A stretch of DNA of 64,000 nucleotides, taken from assembly GCA_013398295.1 (NCBI GenBank), contig VZSF01000874.1, positions 186,001 through 250,000 of the forward strand. Reading direction: 5' to 3'. Origin of the DNA: Chionis minor (lineage: Eukaryota > Chordata > Aves > Charadriiformes > Chionididae). This document shows, piece after piece, positions 36,830-49,460 of this stretch (positions are counted from its first letter, which is position 1; each line of letters begins with the position of its first letter). The notes under the pieces were generated by a model. It did not search any database and was not told the origin of the DNA. It saw nothing but the letters and a program-made list of their open reading frames with translations. Both the position numbers and the translations under genes were made by a program.

Positions 36830-37260
36830 TGGGGAGGAGGACCAAGACCGAATGACGAGGTGGGCCGGGATGGCAGCAGACAGGGCACTGCAGGTAGGGA
36901 AGAGATGCACAGTCCATGATGGCCAGGCTGGCTCCCTCTCCCGAGGGGCTGGGGCTGGGACTGGCAGTGGAGGGGAAGGCTGGGGAAGCTGGGATCACTG
37001 GTTGAGGGTGGGCAGGTCTGTGACCCCACTACAAAATGCTGGTGCCCCCTTGCACCTCTTCACGTTCTCACTCTCGCTGCTCGGCAGCAGCAGCAGCCGC
37101 CGCTGTGGTTGCCGCTCCACCACCTTCCCCGGCTCAGCCCCGGCCCCTGCCTGGGGGCAGTGAAGTCTCCCCACACCCAGGGAAACCATGGGTTGGCTGT
37201 GGCAGGGGGCAAAGCCGGGAAGGAAAGGACCGAGGCAGAAGGCAACGGCTTCAGACCATC
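36830..37260. other. GC- and CpG-rich patch
   Basis: The densest part (about 37060-37160) has a GCAGCAGCAGCAGCCGCCGC run and repeated CpG. The 127-codon plus frame at 37036 begins with a polyalanine run made by that repeat. It may be a small CpG island or just a GC-rich repeat. No exon boundary supports a gene. Confidence 0.4.
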
Positions 37261-38049
37261 TCTGCTCTGCAAGGCAGATCAACACCCACTTGCCTTTGCT
37301 TCAGACGCCCCCAACTCAACTGTAACAAACACCAAAGGAGGAGCAGCTCAATTACCTGCACTTTGGCTTTAGCACAGGCAGGTGAGACACAGGTCACTTT
37401 AAGTTTAAAAGCATTGTAGTAGAAAAAGTAGCTAGGCTGTTGGCAAAAAGGGAGGGGAAAACTGCACAAAAGAGATGGGGGCAAGCAGCAAGAAAATATC
37501 ATTGTAAAGGAACAGCAGTTATGGTTGCTATAACCTTGTCCTTATTCCTGCTCACCTTTTCCTTCCCAAGTTAAATTGTGTTTTGTGAATAAAACACAGG
37601 ACTGGTGGGTTACAACATGAGATGCTGTGAAGCCATTGGAGGTGCACTTGAACAAAGCTGTGCTTTGTTCCTCTTCTGCCTCACTGCTGTCTCGAGAGGC
37701 ATCTTTGAAAATCCCTGAGGTCAAGCCAGTGGGCATTAGAGCTTTATCCTCACAGCAGACACGATCTTCCGGCCTTTCATGGGATAAAAAAATTACCCCA
37801 AAACACACTAGTATGTGACGCATACCTCTCAAGAGTCTTCTGCTTTGACTTGAGGCACTGCCCTGCACCAGGCTGGGTGGGAGAGGAAAGCCTACAGCGC
37901 TTGCTTGCAGCCATGGGAACTGCTGAAGGCACCTTCCCCCCATCCTCCACACAAACCAGCCAAAAATTTTAAATGTATGTAGGTTGGTGCCTTCCAGCAA
38001 AACCCTGGATTAGCAAAGAGTGTGAGTTATTTAAGCACGTGGAAAGCCG

Positions 38050-39010
38050 AGGTGCTGCACTGTAAATGCATGCAGGCTTGGAGTCACGCAGCGCCTGTTG
38101 GGTCCCAGGTTGTCACTGAACAACCACCTCTCTCTCATGCCTCCTCTGCAGTCGCGTCCTACCTGCCACTGAGACCTACCACCTGGATGTGCTGCTCCAG
38201 GCCAGCCAGACACCATCCCCTGGCTTGCAGGGGTGAGCTGGCTCCTGCATTCGTCTCCTGTCACGGCTTATTTCCTGCCTGTCGGGTACCAAAGTGCTCT
38301 GACCCAGCTGCTGGAGGGAAGAAGGCACCGCCATCACCATTACCTTCCCTTGCACCGGTTGCTTCTCCGACCCCTTGAAGGTCGCAGCCCCTGTATCGCC
38401 CAGGCAGTCCCGCTACCGCCGCTCAGGCAGAAGCAGGGCTCGTGCGAGCGCTCCTGCCCTCACTCCAAGCCAAACCAATGCTGTGCAGGATCCTGGCGTG
38501 GCTCCACATGCCCACAGTGTCCTCCAGCAGTCGGACCCCTGGGCAAGGGCTGCCTTGGTGTTCCCGGCACAGCCTAAACTGGCAGGGCAGCAGAGGGGAC
38601 AGGTATCAGTGCTACTGTCCGTGCGGCTTATGCCGGCGCCCTGGGAAGCCAAGCAAGCCACGTTTGCGGGCAGGGGGCTCTCACTGACCTCTCCCTGCCG
38701 GCTCCCTGCCAGCCGCCGGAGCAGCCCTGCACATCCACATTCTCCCTTGTCCTCCAGGTGTCCCCCTGGGAAAGGCGGGCCAAGCCCAGGTGAGGGGTGA
38801 GCAGCCCGAATTCATGGCGGGAGCAAACCAGAGAGGCTTTGCCTGGAGGAGGAACAACCGCTGTCGTCTGTGCTGCTTTGTCACCCAAACTAAGGGAGGT
38901 GCCGGCATGGGCTGTGGTGGAAGGACTGGCAAAAACCCACCCGCCTGGGTCCTGCAGCCCAGGTCTCTCACCTCAGAACCACCCGAGGCTGCACGGAACT
39001 GGAACCAGCA
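38050..39010. other. GC-rich patch with several CpG clusters
   Basis: CpG is frequent near 38380-38480. Frames are open on both strands (up to 141 codons at 38375, +) and proline/serine/arginine-rich, as expected of GC-rich non-coding DNA. Nothing in them is recognisable. Confidence 0.4.
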
Positions 39011-40244
39011 GCGGCTCGGGCACGGCAGAGCTCACAAACACTGCAAGCAGAATGCAACTGCGGGCGTCATAAATTCAGGCAATTTCTGTTTTCAGCAAGT
39101 ACTCAGCTGCGAGCAAATGGAGTGCGAGTAAACAGGAATGATTTAATTATCATATAAAAGTAATTAATTAGACGCAGGAATCAACAGGGAGTCCTTCTCA
39201 AGCACTGGTGGCACATTACTGTCGGTTGTAGAATACTTATCTGCGGACCTGCGTGAGCAAGAACAGACACTAGTTTCTACTTATAACGTAGCACAATTAT
39301 TTTGGCTTATTTATTTTCATCCAAGACAGACAAAAATAAGGTTTAAACATACAACCAAAGACCACAAAACAATTTCAAAGCAAGTAACATAAACACAAAG
39401 CTGGGGATGACTCAGTGTTGCACCTGTAATATAAAATTAGGCTAATGATCAAATTAATCAGTATTGCTAATCAGGAGGCTTGTTCCTTTCTGTTAGAAGG
39501 CTGGGGCTGACTAACGTGATGTTTAGGTACAGATTAGGCCACTGCTGCTTGTAGCAGTTGGACTGAGGGACAGACCATCTTCTCCCAGCTTCTTGCACCA
39601 GTTACTGCATGGTCCCAGCATCCATCCAACACTTCTTCTCTGCCCTCCCTTCTGGCAAAAGCACGGAACGGGCAATGTCATCTGAAGTTAAGCACCTGAA
39701 GGCCACATTTGGGCTGTGACCCCACAACAGCCACAGCCACCGGAGAATCAGATCCTGTTGCCCACACAAGCATCTAGCAACGATGCCTGAGGTGACTTTA
39801 GGGCACACAAGATATGCCTGAGCGAGCAGGTGTGACTGAGGACTCATGGGAGATCTGAACCCTGCCAGACTGGCAGCCGAAGGCCGGGCAGGACACCTCA
39901 CAGCGTCTCATGGGGCACTCTGCATGCACAACCTCACCGAGGCAGTCAGCAGAGCCAGCTCAGCCCACAGAATGAGTCCGGTTACCCTAAAGGCACTTAC
40001 TAGCTCCCTCAACTGCCCTGCTGAGCCCTACGCACCTGTATCTTGACACTCAAATTTAGGTGGCCTCATCTTGAGCTGAATCCCATGCGCAGATCCTGCA
40101 GGAAGCAAGGGGACTGCAGCTCCCCCATCTCCCGTTACCTCACCACCGCTGCTCATGGCCTTGCTCAACTTGAACCAGGTCCTGCCCGCACACACGCTAT
40201 CTTCAGATAGTCATCAGAAACCTTGTGAGCTGCAGCAACTAACT

Positions 40245-40258
40245 CCGACCAGGGGGCA
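40245..40258 (+). promoter_or_regulatory. candidate CTCF-like motif
   Basis: CCGACCAGGGGGCA matches most of the CTCF core consensus in plus orientation. Prediction only. Confidence 0.25.
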
Positions 40259-43200
40259 TTTATAAGGTTTTGCTCTAAATTATTCACCTCAAGGCACTAA
40301 CTGCCCAGTGCAGCATCAGCCCGTCACCCAGGAGACTATCCTTTCTTTCACACGCACAACGCGTCAATGTATCCCACCTTATGTACTTACAGGGGATTTG
40401 AGCAATTTATTTTGAAAATCGAGGCAGGCACCAATCTCAGTGCTAGCATTTTATGCGAGCTCACAGAAAAATAGTCAGACATCAGCTATCCAAGCCCCAG
40501 AAAACAAAGGGCTCCATTTAGATGCCTGAACGCAGCCACCTAGTGCCATTTGAGATGCCCTGAGGCACCCAAGATACACACAGGGGTTGGCAGATATCAC
40601 ATAGGACCTATGGAAGCAGCAAGCTGGAGAGGTGGAGACCACGCAGGGTACCCCAGGGTGTCTCAAATGGTACTCGATGCCAAAGTGTAAGCAACCGAAT
40701 TAAGTTCTAAAAACCTTGTTTACACTGAAGTTAGATGTTCGTCTCCCATATCCAAGAGACACGTACCTTGCAGAGCAGCTAAGCAGCAAAAGAGCTACAA
40801 AAGAATCACATCCTTCTTTCGGGTCTGCTGGAATCTGGCAGCGCTTACAGACTGTGTCAGCTTATTTTGTTACGAACACATAATGCTCACTGAACCCCAT
40901 GAGCCGCTGTGATAACAATCTCTGCCAGCTTGCTGAATGGATTCCTTTCAGTCGCTGCCTCTGAAGTTATGTGGCTAGAACGGAGCTTCTGCAATTTACC
41001 GGTGTGCGGGGAAAGCCACTTTTTTAGCTACGGGAGCAAGAGGGCTGTCTGAAAAGATTCACGAGCTCAGAATTGGTTGTCAGACGGGCGGAGCGGGAGG
41101 GTCATTGCGTCAAGGCTCCTGGTTGCTGCAGTGAGAACGTACTGCTGGCTAAGCCTCTTACAGACATGTGCGCTTCCACAAGGGAGAATACCTCTAATGA
41201 TTTAACTGCAATTTTTATTAATTGGGGCACTGTTAATCAGGGCGAGGTTGTTATGGCACTATAGTGTTAACCGAGCCAGATGACAGAAGAATATACAAGT
41301 CTTTCATCTGCAGTTAATAAATCTAGGATCCCATGAAGGCTGTGTATTTCTTTCTTGAATTCCAACCTCAGGATCCAGCATTAAACTATGTACCATAAGT
41401 ATTTCCAGCAATTAGTGTTAAATGAGCATGACTAGATAGACTACTAATTTTCTGGACTATCAGCAAGGAGCGCTGATGTGATTTTTGCTTTAGGAGTTAC
41501 TTAGAGTGAAATAACCACGGCCCAGGTTAAATCTGAGAATATTCCTCTACACGTTTTTTGCATAATCTAATTAATCTAATTAAGAGCTCTAAGTGGTTAA
41601 AAACCAGAAAATATGACTTGTCTCTGGATTTTATTATTAAGGAGTTTAATGAGAAACAGCTATTCACGTGTCACAGCATACACCTTCCTGTCCAATTTAG
41701 AACTATATGTCATTTTTCTATAACACACATTTTAAACAGCCGCCATTCTTGAGCACAGGTTACGTGAGTGGATACTGCCATCTAGGCAGGCTTTTGGGAG
41801 CAGCACCTATTTTAGAACATTAATCACCCTTGCCAGGGAAAAATATTCTATTATCCAAAAGAGAGGAGAAAAGAACATTATTTGTAGTATTAAAAAAATG
41901 ACACATGACCACTCACTGAAAAAACAAAACCTGCCCCTCAACGAGATTGCCGTAGTCCATGTTAAAAATATTTTCTACATGTTTATTAAGAAATATATTA
42001 TTCTATATTTCCATATATGCAACTTAAGCTCCACACTAAATGACAAACTGTTTTTAACTATGAAAATGGCAAATACAAAGTATATAGTGTTAAGACTATT
42101 AATTACCAAAGCACATTTTACTATGGCAGTAATATAATTGTATCTATTTTAGATGCGTTGAAATATAGTAACAGTACATTTTAAGAAGACAGTTACTAAA
42201 ACGTCTATTGATTTTCTACAAAAAGAGAAGTAATCTTTAAAACAATTTTTCTTCATAAAACCAAAATAGTTTCCATCCATCACGAAAAATATATAATACT
42301 TAATGCATTTATCTTATTTAAAACAATAAAAAAATCTATATGTGGCATTTACAGGAGACTTACAGACAAAAGACTTGACTAATAATGTTATTTTGATTAG
42401 AAACATTAACAAATAGCTCTATTTTCAGTTGTGGGATTCTGTAATGAATGTACGAACTATGGCTGCAGCATCATACAGAAAAAGGTAGTAGGACCTGCAA
42501 AGATTATCATTTAGCACCTTCCATCTACACAAGTCCTTTCAACGTGGCTTTTTGCATTGAGTTCTGCTGGAGGGCAAGCATCGCCCCTTCTTAAAACAAG
42601 GAACCACACTCCTGAGGTTTGGGAAAGTGAGATGGGAGTTGCCTAGGGGCCCTGAGAAGCACAACACTTTGAGATGCAGGCGCGTGCACTTCGGCACCCA
42701 TAATTAAGGGTGTTGTCCCCAAAGCCAGGTTTCCCTTGGATTTCAGTGGATCTGCCCAATTAACAGCCCCCTGGATCATCAGAATGGGTGAGAGGAACAC
42801 CGGGGAGGGGGGGAGAGGACAATCAGAATGACTGGCAGTCAGAATGAAATTATCCTCCTGAGCTTCCTCCCTGGGGTGTTTCAGCCATCACCTCGAGGAC
42901 TGCTCTGAGCAGGTTTGTGTACAAAGGTATTCTGCTCTCTCTCCAAAATGTTCCCCTGAATAATGACAGAAATGTGGTTATCTGGCTACTGGCATACATC
43001 TTCCCATCCCCTCCCCTCCTTCCCCTGTATAATAAAGAAGCAACACAGCATGAGATTGATTCGTACAGAGAGCAAAGGAACCAAAAAGACGAGGAACTGC
43101 TGAATTCACACTTAATTTAGGTGGAGGAAAAATGAGCAGAGCTGGTACCAAAGGAATTCAGTAATAAGCCTTGAAACTACTGTGCTGGACGAAGATCTGC

Positions 43201-45466
43201 CGCCCTTTGAGCAATCCTGGAATGTAGGACAAGAGAGGATAATTTTCACAACATCTTTGCTGTGTCCTTGGCTTGTCGTATGGAAAAGAAGGGCATTATT
43301 AAAAATTAAGCAAACCTCCACTGAGCTCAGAAGCTCTCCGTCTGAAAGGTTGGACTCCTTTTTGCACTCAGGGGTGCTCAGTGCCCTTTATATTGGCACA
43401 GGAAAAATAAACATTCAGGTTTAATTTTATAGTAGAGGCTTTTTGGTAATTTTGTATTTCTGTGTCCTCGCCAACAGAAATGGTATGTGCCCTGCCTCTT
43501 CTCCCACCACTGGCATGAATATGTCAGGGTACTGTTACCTTTTCTCAACAAATTGGAACATTTTGCACAACTGCTTAGCAGCAGACACATTCACTATCTA
43601 GAGGAAAAATAACTAAACAAAGATATTAGAGCAAAGATGTACCAGTGGAGCCTCTCACGTAGAGCAACAAAGCAAAAAAAAAATCTCTTCCCTTCTCAAG
43701 AAAAATGGACTTTTCATTTCCTTTGAAGAAAGAAAATCAGTACTTGAGACTATTTTACATGAAGCCACACAACTGAAAGACAGCGCATGACACTGGTTAA
43801 AGGAGGTCTCAGTCAGAGACCGCTGGCTGCCTAAGGTTTATTTTGTTGTAAATACAGTCACATTCAAATAACTTCTTTGGTTTTTCCTAAAACAATAACA
43901 AAACCAAGAGACAACATGTGCATAATATGTTTTATTGAATAAAATCCTGCTTCTAATATTTACACAGTGAAGTTTAGAAATGTAACCTAGTGAAGCATGG
44001 CAATGTGTAACATTCATATGACATCTGGAATATCTTTAAATACATCTGGAACTACTTATCCTAGCAATCACCTGCCCATCACTGATTTCATCATTAAGGA
44101 AGATTTGAACTTTCTGAAGAATAGCCAAGATGAATATTAAAGATAGTTGAGATCAGAGAAAACAGTCTGCTATGTAGAATTCCAAACCCAAAAGATCTGA
44201 GTAAAGTGTCAGGAGTTTTGAATGTGGCTTCTGTGTTTCCCCTGTTGTTCTTCTCATCTCTGCAGAAGAAGATGACAAAATAAATTACAAGTCGTAAGGC
44301 TGAAAGTAATATCCACAACTTAAACACACAGTGCTCTCCATGGTAATCTTACTTTTAAAATTTATGTCATCTTAACCTCAAGGTGTGTGAACTTTAACAA
44401 AATACTTATTATGTATTAAAAAGTATATTAAATTTTTAAAGCTGCCAAGGTAGACCCGTAAAAATTAGAAATGCTGCAACTGATACCTAGTGTCAAGACA
44501 ACACTAATTACCAGCATTTGTGCAAAAACTTTATGATGAAGTGTCTTCCATCCCGCTCTAGCATGTTAAGCAAAGTGTTATGTGTCGCTTTTTTAAAGGT
44601 CTGCTAGATATTCTATCAACCTACTATTACAGCGAAGAGGGGTCTTGTAAAAAAACTATAGTCAATACCTTTCCTTTTTATCGTTTCTTTTTAAGATAGT
44701 GTCATTTTTCGTGGTCTTGCCTGAATTCTCAGCAAGGTCTGAATGCAAATACAGACTTGCACCAGCCATACTAACAGACTCACAGCACTAGTAGACTGTT
44801 ATCTCATATTTGGACTACTCACTGGTTGTGAACAAGCCACGATTCACTGGCCATTTGCATGATTTTTGCCATCCAGCAGGAAAACATTATAAACCAGGAA
44901 TGTTGTGTCCTACTCAAGCCTCTGGAGGTTGTTTATTCTAGTGGGTTACAGAGAGTGCATTATAAAACATTTGGGATTCTGTGTTGAAAAAAACCCTTGT
45001 TGTTAGTCTCAGGTTAAAAAGAAGTGAGCTTGTGCAGTCTCTCGTATTTTATTTACCAAACAGGAAGAGGAATTATACTTTTCTTGTGCCTCAAGTTAAC
45101 CTGTACGAAGCCCTGCTTAATAACCAGGAGGGCAAAGAACAGACAATTACTAACCAAAGTATCTACCAGGTCCCTTCCTGTTGCCCAGCACAACTTAACT
45201 GGCTGAGAAAGGGAAAGCATTGACGTCATTTGCAAGTCTCTCCCAACTGAAGCACCAGTTCTGAGCAAACTGTATTGGACATTGAAATACAACACCAAAT
45301 ACATGCTTGGAAAGAAAAACAAATTTAAATCATCATTACCTAACATTGCCTAACCTTTAAGCGCTAAGATTAAACTTTCCATACAGTAATTCCATAATGA
45401 AGATCAGTGTGATAACTTTGTATTTTTAGAGACTAAATTTGTAGTAGTAATGGTGTCTACATACAT

Positions 45467-45484
45467 ACACACACACACACACAC
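45467..45484 (+). repeat. (AC)9 microsatellite
   Basis: Nine perfect AC units, preceded by ATACAT units and followed by TCTCTC. Confidence 0.95.
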
Positions 45485-45842
45485 TCTCTCATGGACGTAA
45501 ACTGTCACCTGGCAGGGGCAGCTTTAAAATTCAGAATTTTACAAGAAAACAGAATATGCAAATGTATCAGAAAAAGCAGCAAAAGGTAACAGAAAAGCAC
45601 TTGGCTATTTGCCATTTCTATGCTACAGCTACCCCTCAATATTTTATTATGTTTTATAAAATTTGTGGCTGTTCTCTTCTGTTTCTTCTTTTATCTCCCC
45701 CCCCACCCCGGATGAACAGCCAGACACCGTTCCATCTATCCAGGAAATGTATATCCATCCTAATCTCACTGCTTCTTTTTATCTTTTTTCCAACTACAAA
45801 GAGTTATCTGGAATACAGCTGCCTACCTGGAAGCTATTTCTC

Positions 45843-45863
45843 TTATAGCTAACATAGCTATAA
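45843..45863 (+). repeat. inverted repeat TTATAGCTA/TAGCTATAA
   Basis: Perfect 9-bp arms surround an ACA loop (45852-45854). A third TAGCTAAG-like word follows at about 45871. AT-rich, role unknown. Confidence 0.65.
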
Positions 45864-46535
45864 ATTTTAATAGCTAAGAAGCTGCTGAAAGATACAGATT
45901 TTGCTCTCGCCTGTCTCATTGGTGAGATATACAGTACTCATTGTCAAACGCTGCCTTTGAGCAGGAAAACCATCTGTACTGTCAATCTCAAGATAAGCAA
46001 CTATGCATGCATGAGACACTGTCAACACAGGTCGAATAAAACCAAATGCACATTGAGATAATAAGGCTGAGTTTGGAAATGATTGACTACAGCATCCAGC
46101 TTGAGCCCCTGTATTAGCCTGAGACACAAAGCAGTGAGTTAATTCAGGTGCCTGTGAGGAACCTTTCTGGGTATGAGGTACATTGGTATACACAGCCAGA
46201 CATATTTCAGGGAGGGTTTAGTTTATTTGTTTTTTAAAGAAGACGACGCAGATTCATTCTTTGCTAAGTGAGAAATACTTGTGTGTCTGAATAAGGACAG
46301 AAAGATTTCAACACACAAATAATTTAAAGAAAAGCATACTGTAACTGGTAAAAGTACGTGTGATGAGTTAAGCATGCCCATGCTTTAATATAGAACCTGT
46401 TTCCAGATCTAAAGAGGACTTTCAAACAGTGGTAAGACCATGGAACGTTATACAACTTGGTGTTATCCAGTAACAAGGGGAGGGAATCATATCACTGCAG
46501 ACTTCATGAAATTAAGTTGCAGTAGCTTCTCACTC

Positions 46536-46580
46536 AACCTACAGAGATTTCAGGCCATGTTAGAAGGGACAACCTGATAT
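46536..46580 (-). mobile_element. possible ancient CR1/L3 3' end relic
   Basis: GATTTCAGGCCATGTTAGAA then GGGACAACCTGAT loosely follows the old amniote CR1 3' end read on the reverse strand (ggccagaagggaccattgtgat). Too diverged for certainty. Confidence 0.25.
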
Positions 46581-48253
46581 ATACTATTGATATATTTGAC
46601 AACTACCACTTTTCTTCCCCACAGCCTGCCTAAAAGCAATAGATGAATCAATTTCTAGTAAACTGTCAGTTAAGAGGGGGAAAGAAGAAGGTAGCCAGCC
46701 ACACCACCAGGCTATATCTAACAGAAATGACCTGAAACATAAGCCAAGCAACAACTTTGCCAGCTTGGCCATTTCTGTAACTCAAAAGCCAACCCTCCAT
46801 CCCTCTTCACCATGGGGAGCTGCTAGCTCCTCCATCTCTCCAGCAGTAGGACAAGAAGGGGCCCAGCTTTTCTAACATTCAGAACTCTATGGCTGTGCTT
46901 AAATCCACATAAACTGTAACACCGTTTCTTAGAAAAGATATCCCTGTCTCCCTACACGTGAGGTTTGGAACACATTAACCTCATCAGTCTGGACCGATGG
47001 CAAGTACCGTCACTAATAAATATTACACTACGTACAAAAAGAAGCAAATGTACAGCAATCCTTCCATTTCTCAGAAACACAAACACACTAGCTTACATGC
47101 AAACTCTGTGGAGCAGGTCGCAGGATGGAGATCTACTGTAACTGCTGTGTCAAGCACATGAGACCAATTACCTCATACAGCACACAGAAAAAGACAGCAA
47201 CACTCCCCTGAAATGGGCCTTACGATAAGGCACATCAAGGTTCTTTCTCAGCAAAACCTTTGAGCAGCTCATTCTATAACACTAATACCTAGTCACACCA
47301 GCCAAATGACGTGGTGTTATGGGCCACTTCATCAGGATGTTTTCTTAGACAAACCAGAAAGCAGTTTTCTGTGTCTTTACACTGTTTTCCATACAGCCCC
47401 TAATAAGCCAGCTCCTAGATATGCTAAATCCACATTTTCAGCTGGCCAATAACGTCCTCTGATATTGCTGTGTGGTGCAGCCCACAGGAGACACATAAAT
47501 ATGAATGTAGATGACTTTTCCAAGTTTTAGTCCATATTACCTCACCAGATCATTTTAGTGTGGACTTCCAGTGCGGAAACTGGATTGTGCACAAATTCAC
47601 TGCAATGTCAGAACCCACTTCTTTCTCCTTATACCTCCCTGTGGAGGAACGGGGCTTAAACTGAGTCTCTGAACCACCAAATGCTCTCGGTTTGTCTGCC
47701 TCTGCTTACACATGGATAAGATTATTTGGTCCTTTGGTTCCTTTGGAAAGGAACAGAACAGAGGTTACCTAGCATGACCCAGTATCTCTCCTTAAAGAGT
47801 TGAGACATCCCATTGTCTTCAGCAGAGCTTCACTGACTGTATTACAGACATGCCAAACAAAAAAGGAAAATACGGCTTTAATAAGTTTAGTTCAACTCAG
47901 ATAAAAGGCAAGGACAACTGTCGTGAAAAAGACAGTGTTTACCACATGCTCTGTAAAAAAGATCAGAACATTCTTCAGTTTTAAGCCTAAGGAAATGCTC
48001 CGGTACGTGAATAACAGGTGTTTTTGGAGAAATATTGTAAGTGGAACTACGCTATTTTTTAGACACACTGCCTCACTGGTAAAGTTCCCATTTCACGTAC
48101 AGGACATCCACTCTCAGCTACTGAGGGGAAAAAAAAATGCAAAAAGTCGTCCTGAAAGTAACTATGCATATAAACAAGATTAAAATTAAGGTATCAACAA
48201 ACTTCTACCCCAGCCCTAAACAGAATTCACAGCTTAACGGATAGGTAAAATGG

Positions 48254-48267
48254 ACACAAGAGGGCGC
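48254..48267 (+). promoter_or_regulatory. candidate CTCF motif near BCKDHB 3' end
   Basis: ACACAAGAGGGCGC matches the CTCF core (CCASYAGRKGGCRS) except for the first and fifth bases, and it carries the favoured GAGGGCGC form. It lies about 1 kb past the BCKDHB stop codon, between the gene and its 3' flank, a common place for an insulator. Binding is inference. Confidence 0.4.
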
Positions 48268-48728
48268 CGCTAATATAGAGCCCACCTTGGTGTGGACACA
48301 CCGGTGTCCAGAGCTAGAAGCCCCTGACCACCTATCACAGGGTCTTCTCACACAGGAAAACGGGCCACTTGTTTTCTTCTTTCCTTTTTAGATCAGATGT
48401 ACAAGACCCATCAAAACTCAATCTGAAGAACTAGGCTTCTTGATTCACTTAATTAAAGGAAGCAGAGAATACAACACATTGACAAATTTCCTATTAAACT
48501 TTGGTCACCAAACACCAGAAGTTCTCCCACAGCAATGCACAGTGCTAAGTCCCGGTTGGCCACTGCACAGTCTAGTGATATTTAGTATTATATTACAATG
48601 AAACAAAGACAAAAGATGTTACAGACTGTGCTTAATAGACACGTAATAGAAATAGATATTACTTCATAGACTTGGTGCCTGAAGGGCCTGCAAACAGGAA
48701 TCTTCAAGCATGACCAAATTAAAGAAAA

Positions 48729-48734
48729 TTTATT
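48729..48734 (-). terminator. BCKDHB: candidate BCKDHB polyadenylation signal AATAAA
   Basis: The minus strand reads AATAAA about 550 nt after the stop codon, with T/G-rich sequence beyond it (AATTTGG, CCTGTTTGC). It is the first canonical signal I found downstream of the stop. Other minus-strand AATAAA hexamers occur further away (for example 43931-43936), so the true end of the transcript is uncertain. Confidence 0.35.
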
Positions 48735-49267
48735 TTTAGAATAAATATTGAATATAAACCTGGTAACTGTATTTGAACAGAACTGAGATACTACAGCTAC
48801 TTCATGTATTTTCAATGCTCTGCATACGTTTGCAATGCAGTGCCTATATTCTGTGTAAGTTGGCCCTTATTAGTACCTCACAGGATTACAAGGCCATCCT
48901 GTAGAGTGAAAAAAATATAAAATTTAACACCGTGGTTTGCCCATGAAATAGTTGTAAGTCTTCTAATATAGGTGAAAATATATCCTGTGCATTACAATTC
49001 CTTTCACCTTTCACTTTACATTCTTTTCACTTCTCATGATACAAGATGCCTAATTTTCAGATTGACTAAGCAAGGTAATTAATTTTAAACATCAACTTCA
49101 ATGGCACTACTTAAAAATATTCAGACATCTTTAAGACTGAAGGCCCAAAGCCATAAGGGCAATTCTTGTTATAAATAAATAACTAAAAAGAGTAGTACTT
49201 TAGCCCCAAACCTTGCAATCACTCTGTCAGAATCCTCACAGGCAAACTGTCAGTATAAGACGTTATT

Positions 49268-49276
49268 TCTCACCTG
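49268..49276 (-). promoter_or_regulatory. BCKDHB: consensus splice donor 12 nt after the BCKDHB stop
   Basis: The minus strand reads CAG|GTGAGA with the exon-intron junction between 49274 and 49273. Only 12 nt separate it from the stop codon, so an intron here would be in the 3'UTR and would not trigger nonsense-mediated decay. The human gene is described as having transcripts that differ in their 3' non-coding regions. Confidence 0.45.
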
Positions 49277-49285
49277 TACTACTGC

Positions 49286-49460
<175 letters not shown>

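Larger units (their letters stand above)
33989..48700. other. intergenic 3' flank of BCKDHB, no coding exon recognised
   Basis: GC-richer from about 34 to 39 kb, then increasingly AT-rich. Frames of 100-175 codons in the GC-rich part overlap one another on both strands and show no family motif. If BCKDHB has a spliced 3'UTR, its last exon could lie here, but I could not identify one. Confidence 0.5.
48712..49285 (-). other. BCKDHB: putative unspliced BCKDHB 3'UTR
   Basis: The sequence between the stop codon and the first canonical polyadenylation signal is AT-rich and has no long frame. It would be the 3'UTR if the transcript is not spliced after the stop. A donor-like site at 49273 gives an alternative in which most of this stretch is removed. 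Confidence 0.35.

Noticed and set aside
37036..37419. polyalanine-containing 127-codon frame as a possible transcription-factor exon
   Set aside because: The alanine run comes from a GCAGCAGCAGC/GCCGCC repeat. No domain, splice sites or start context support it.
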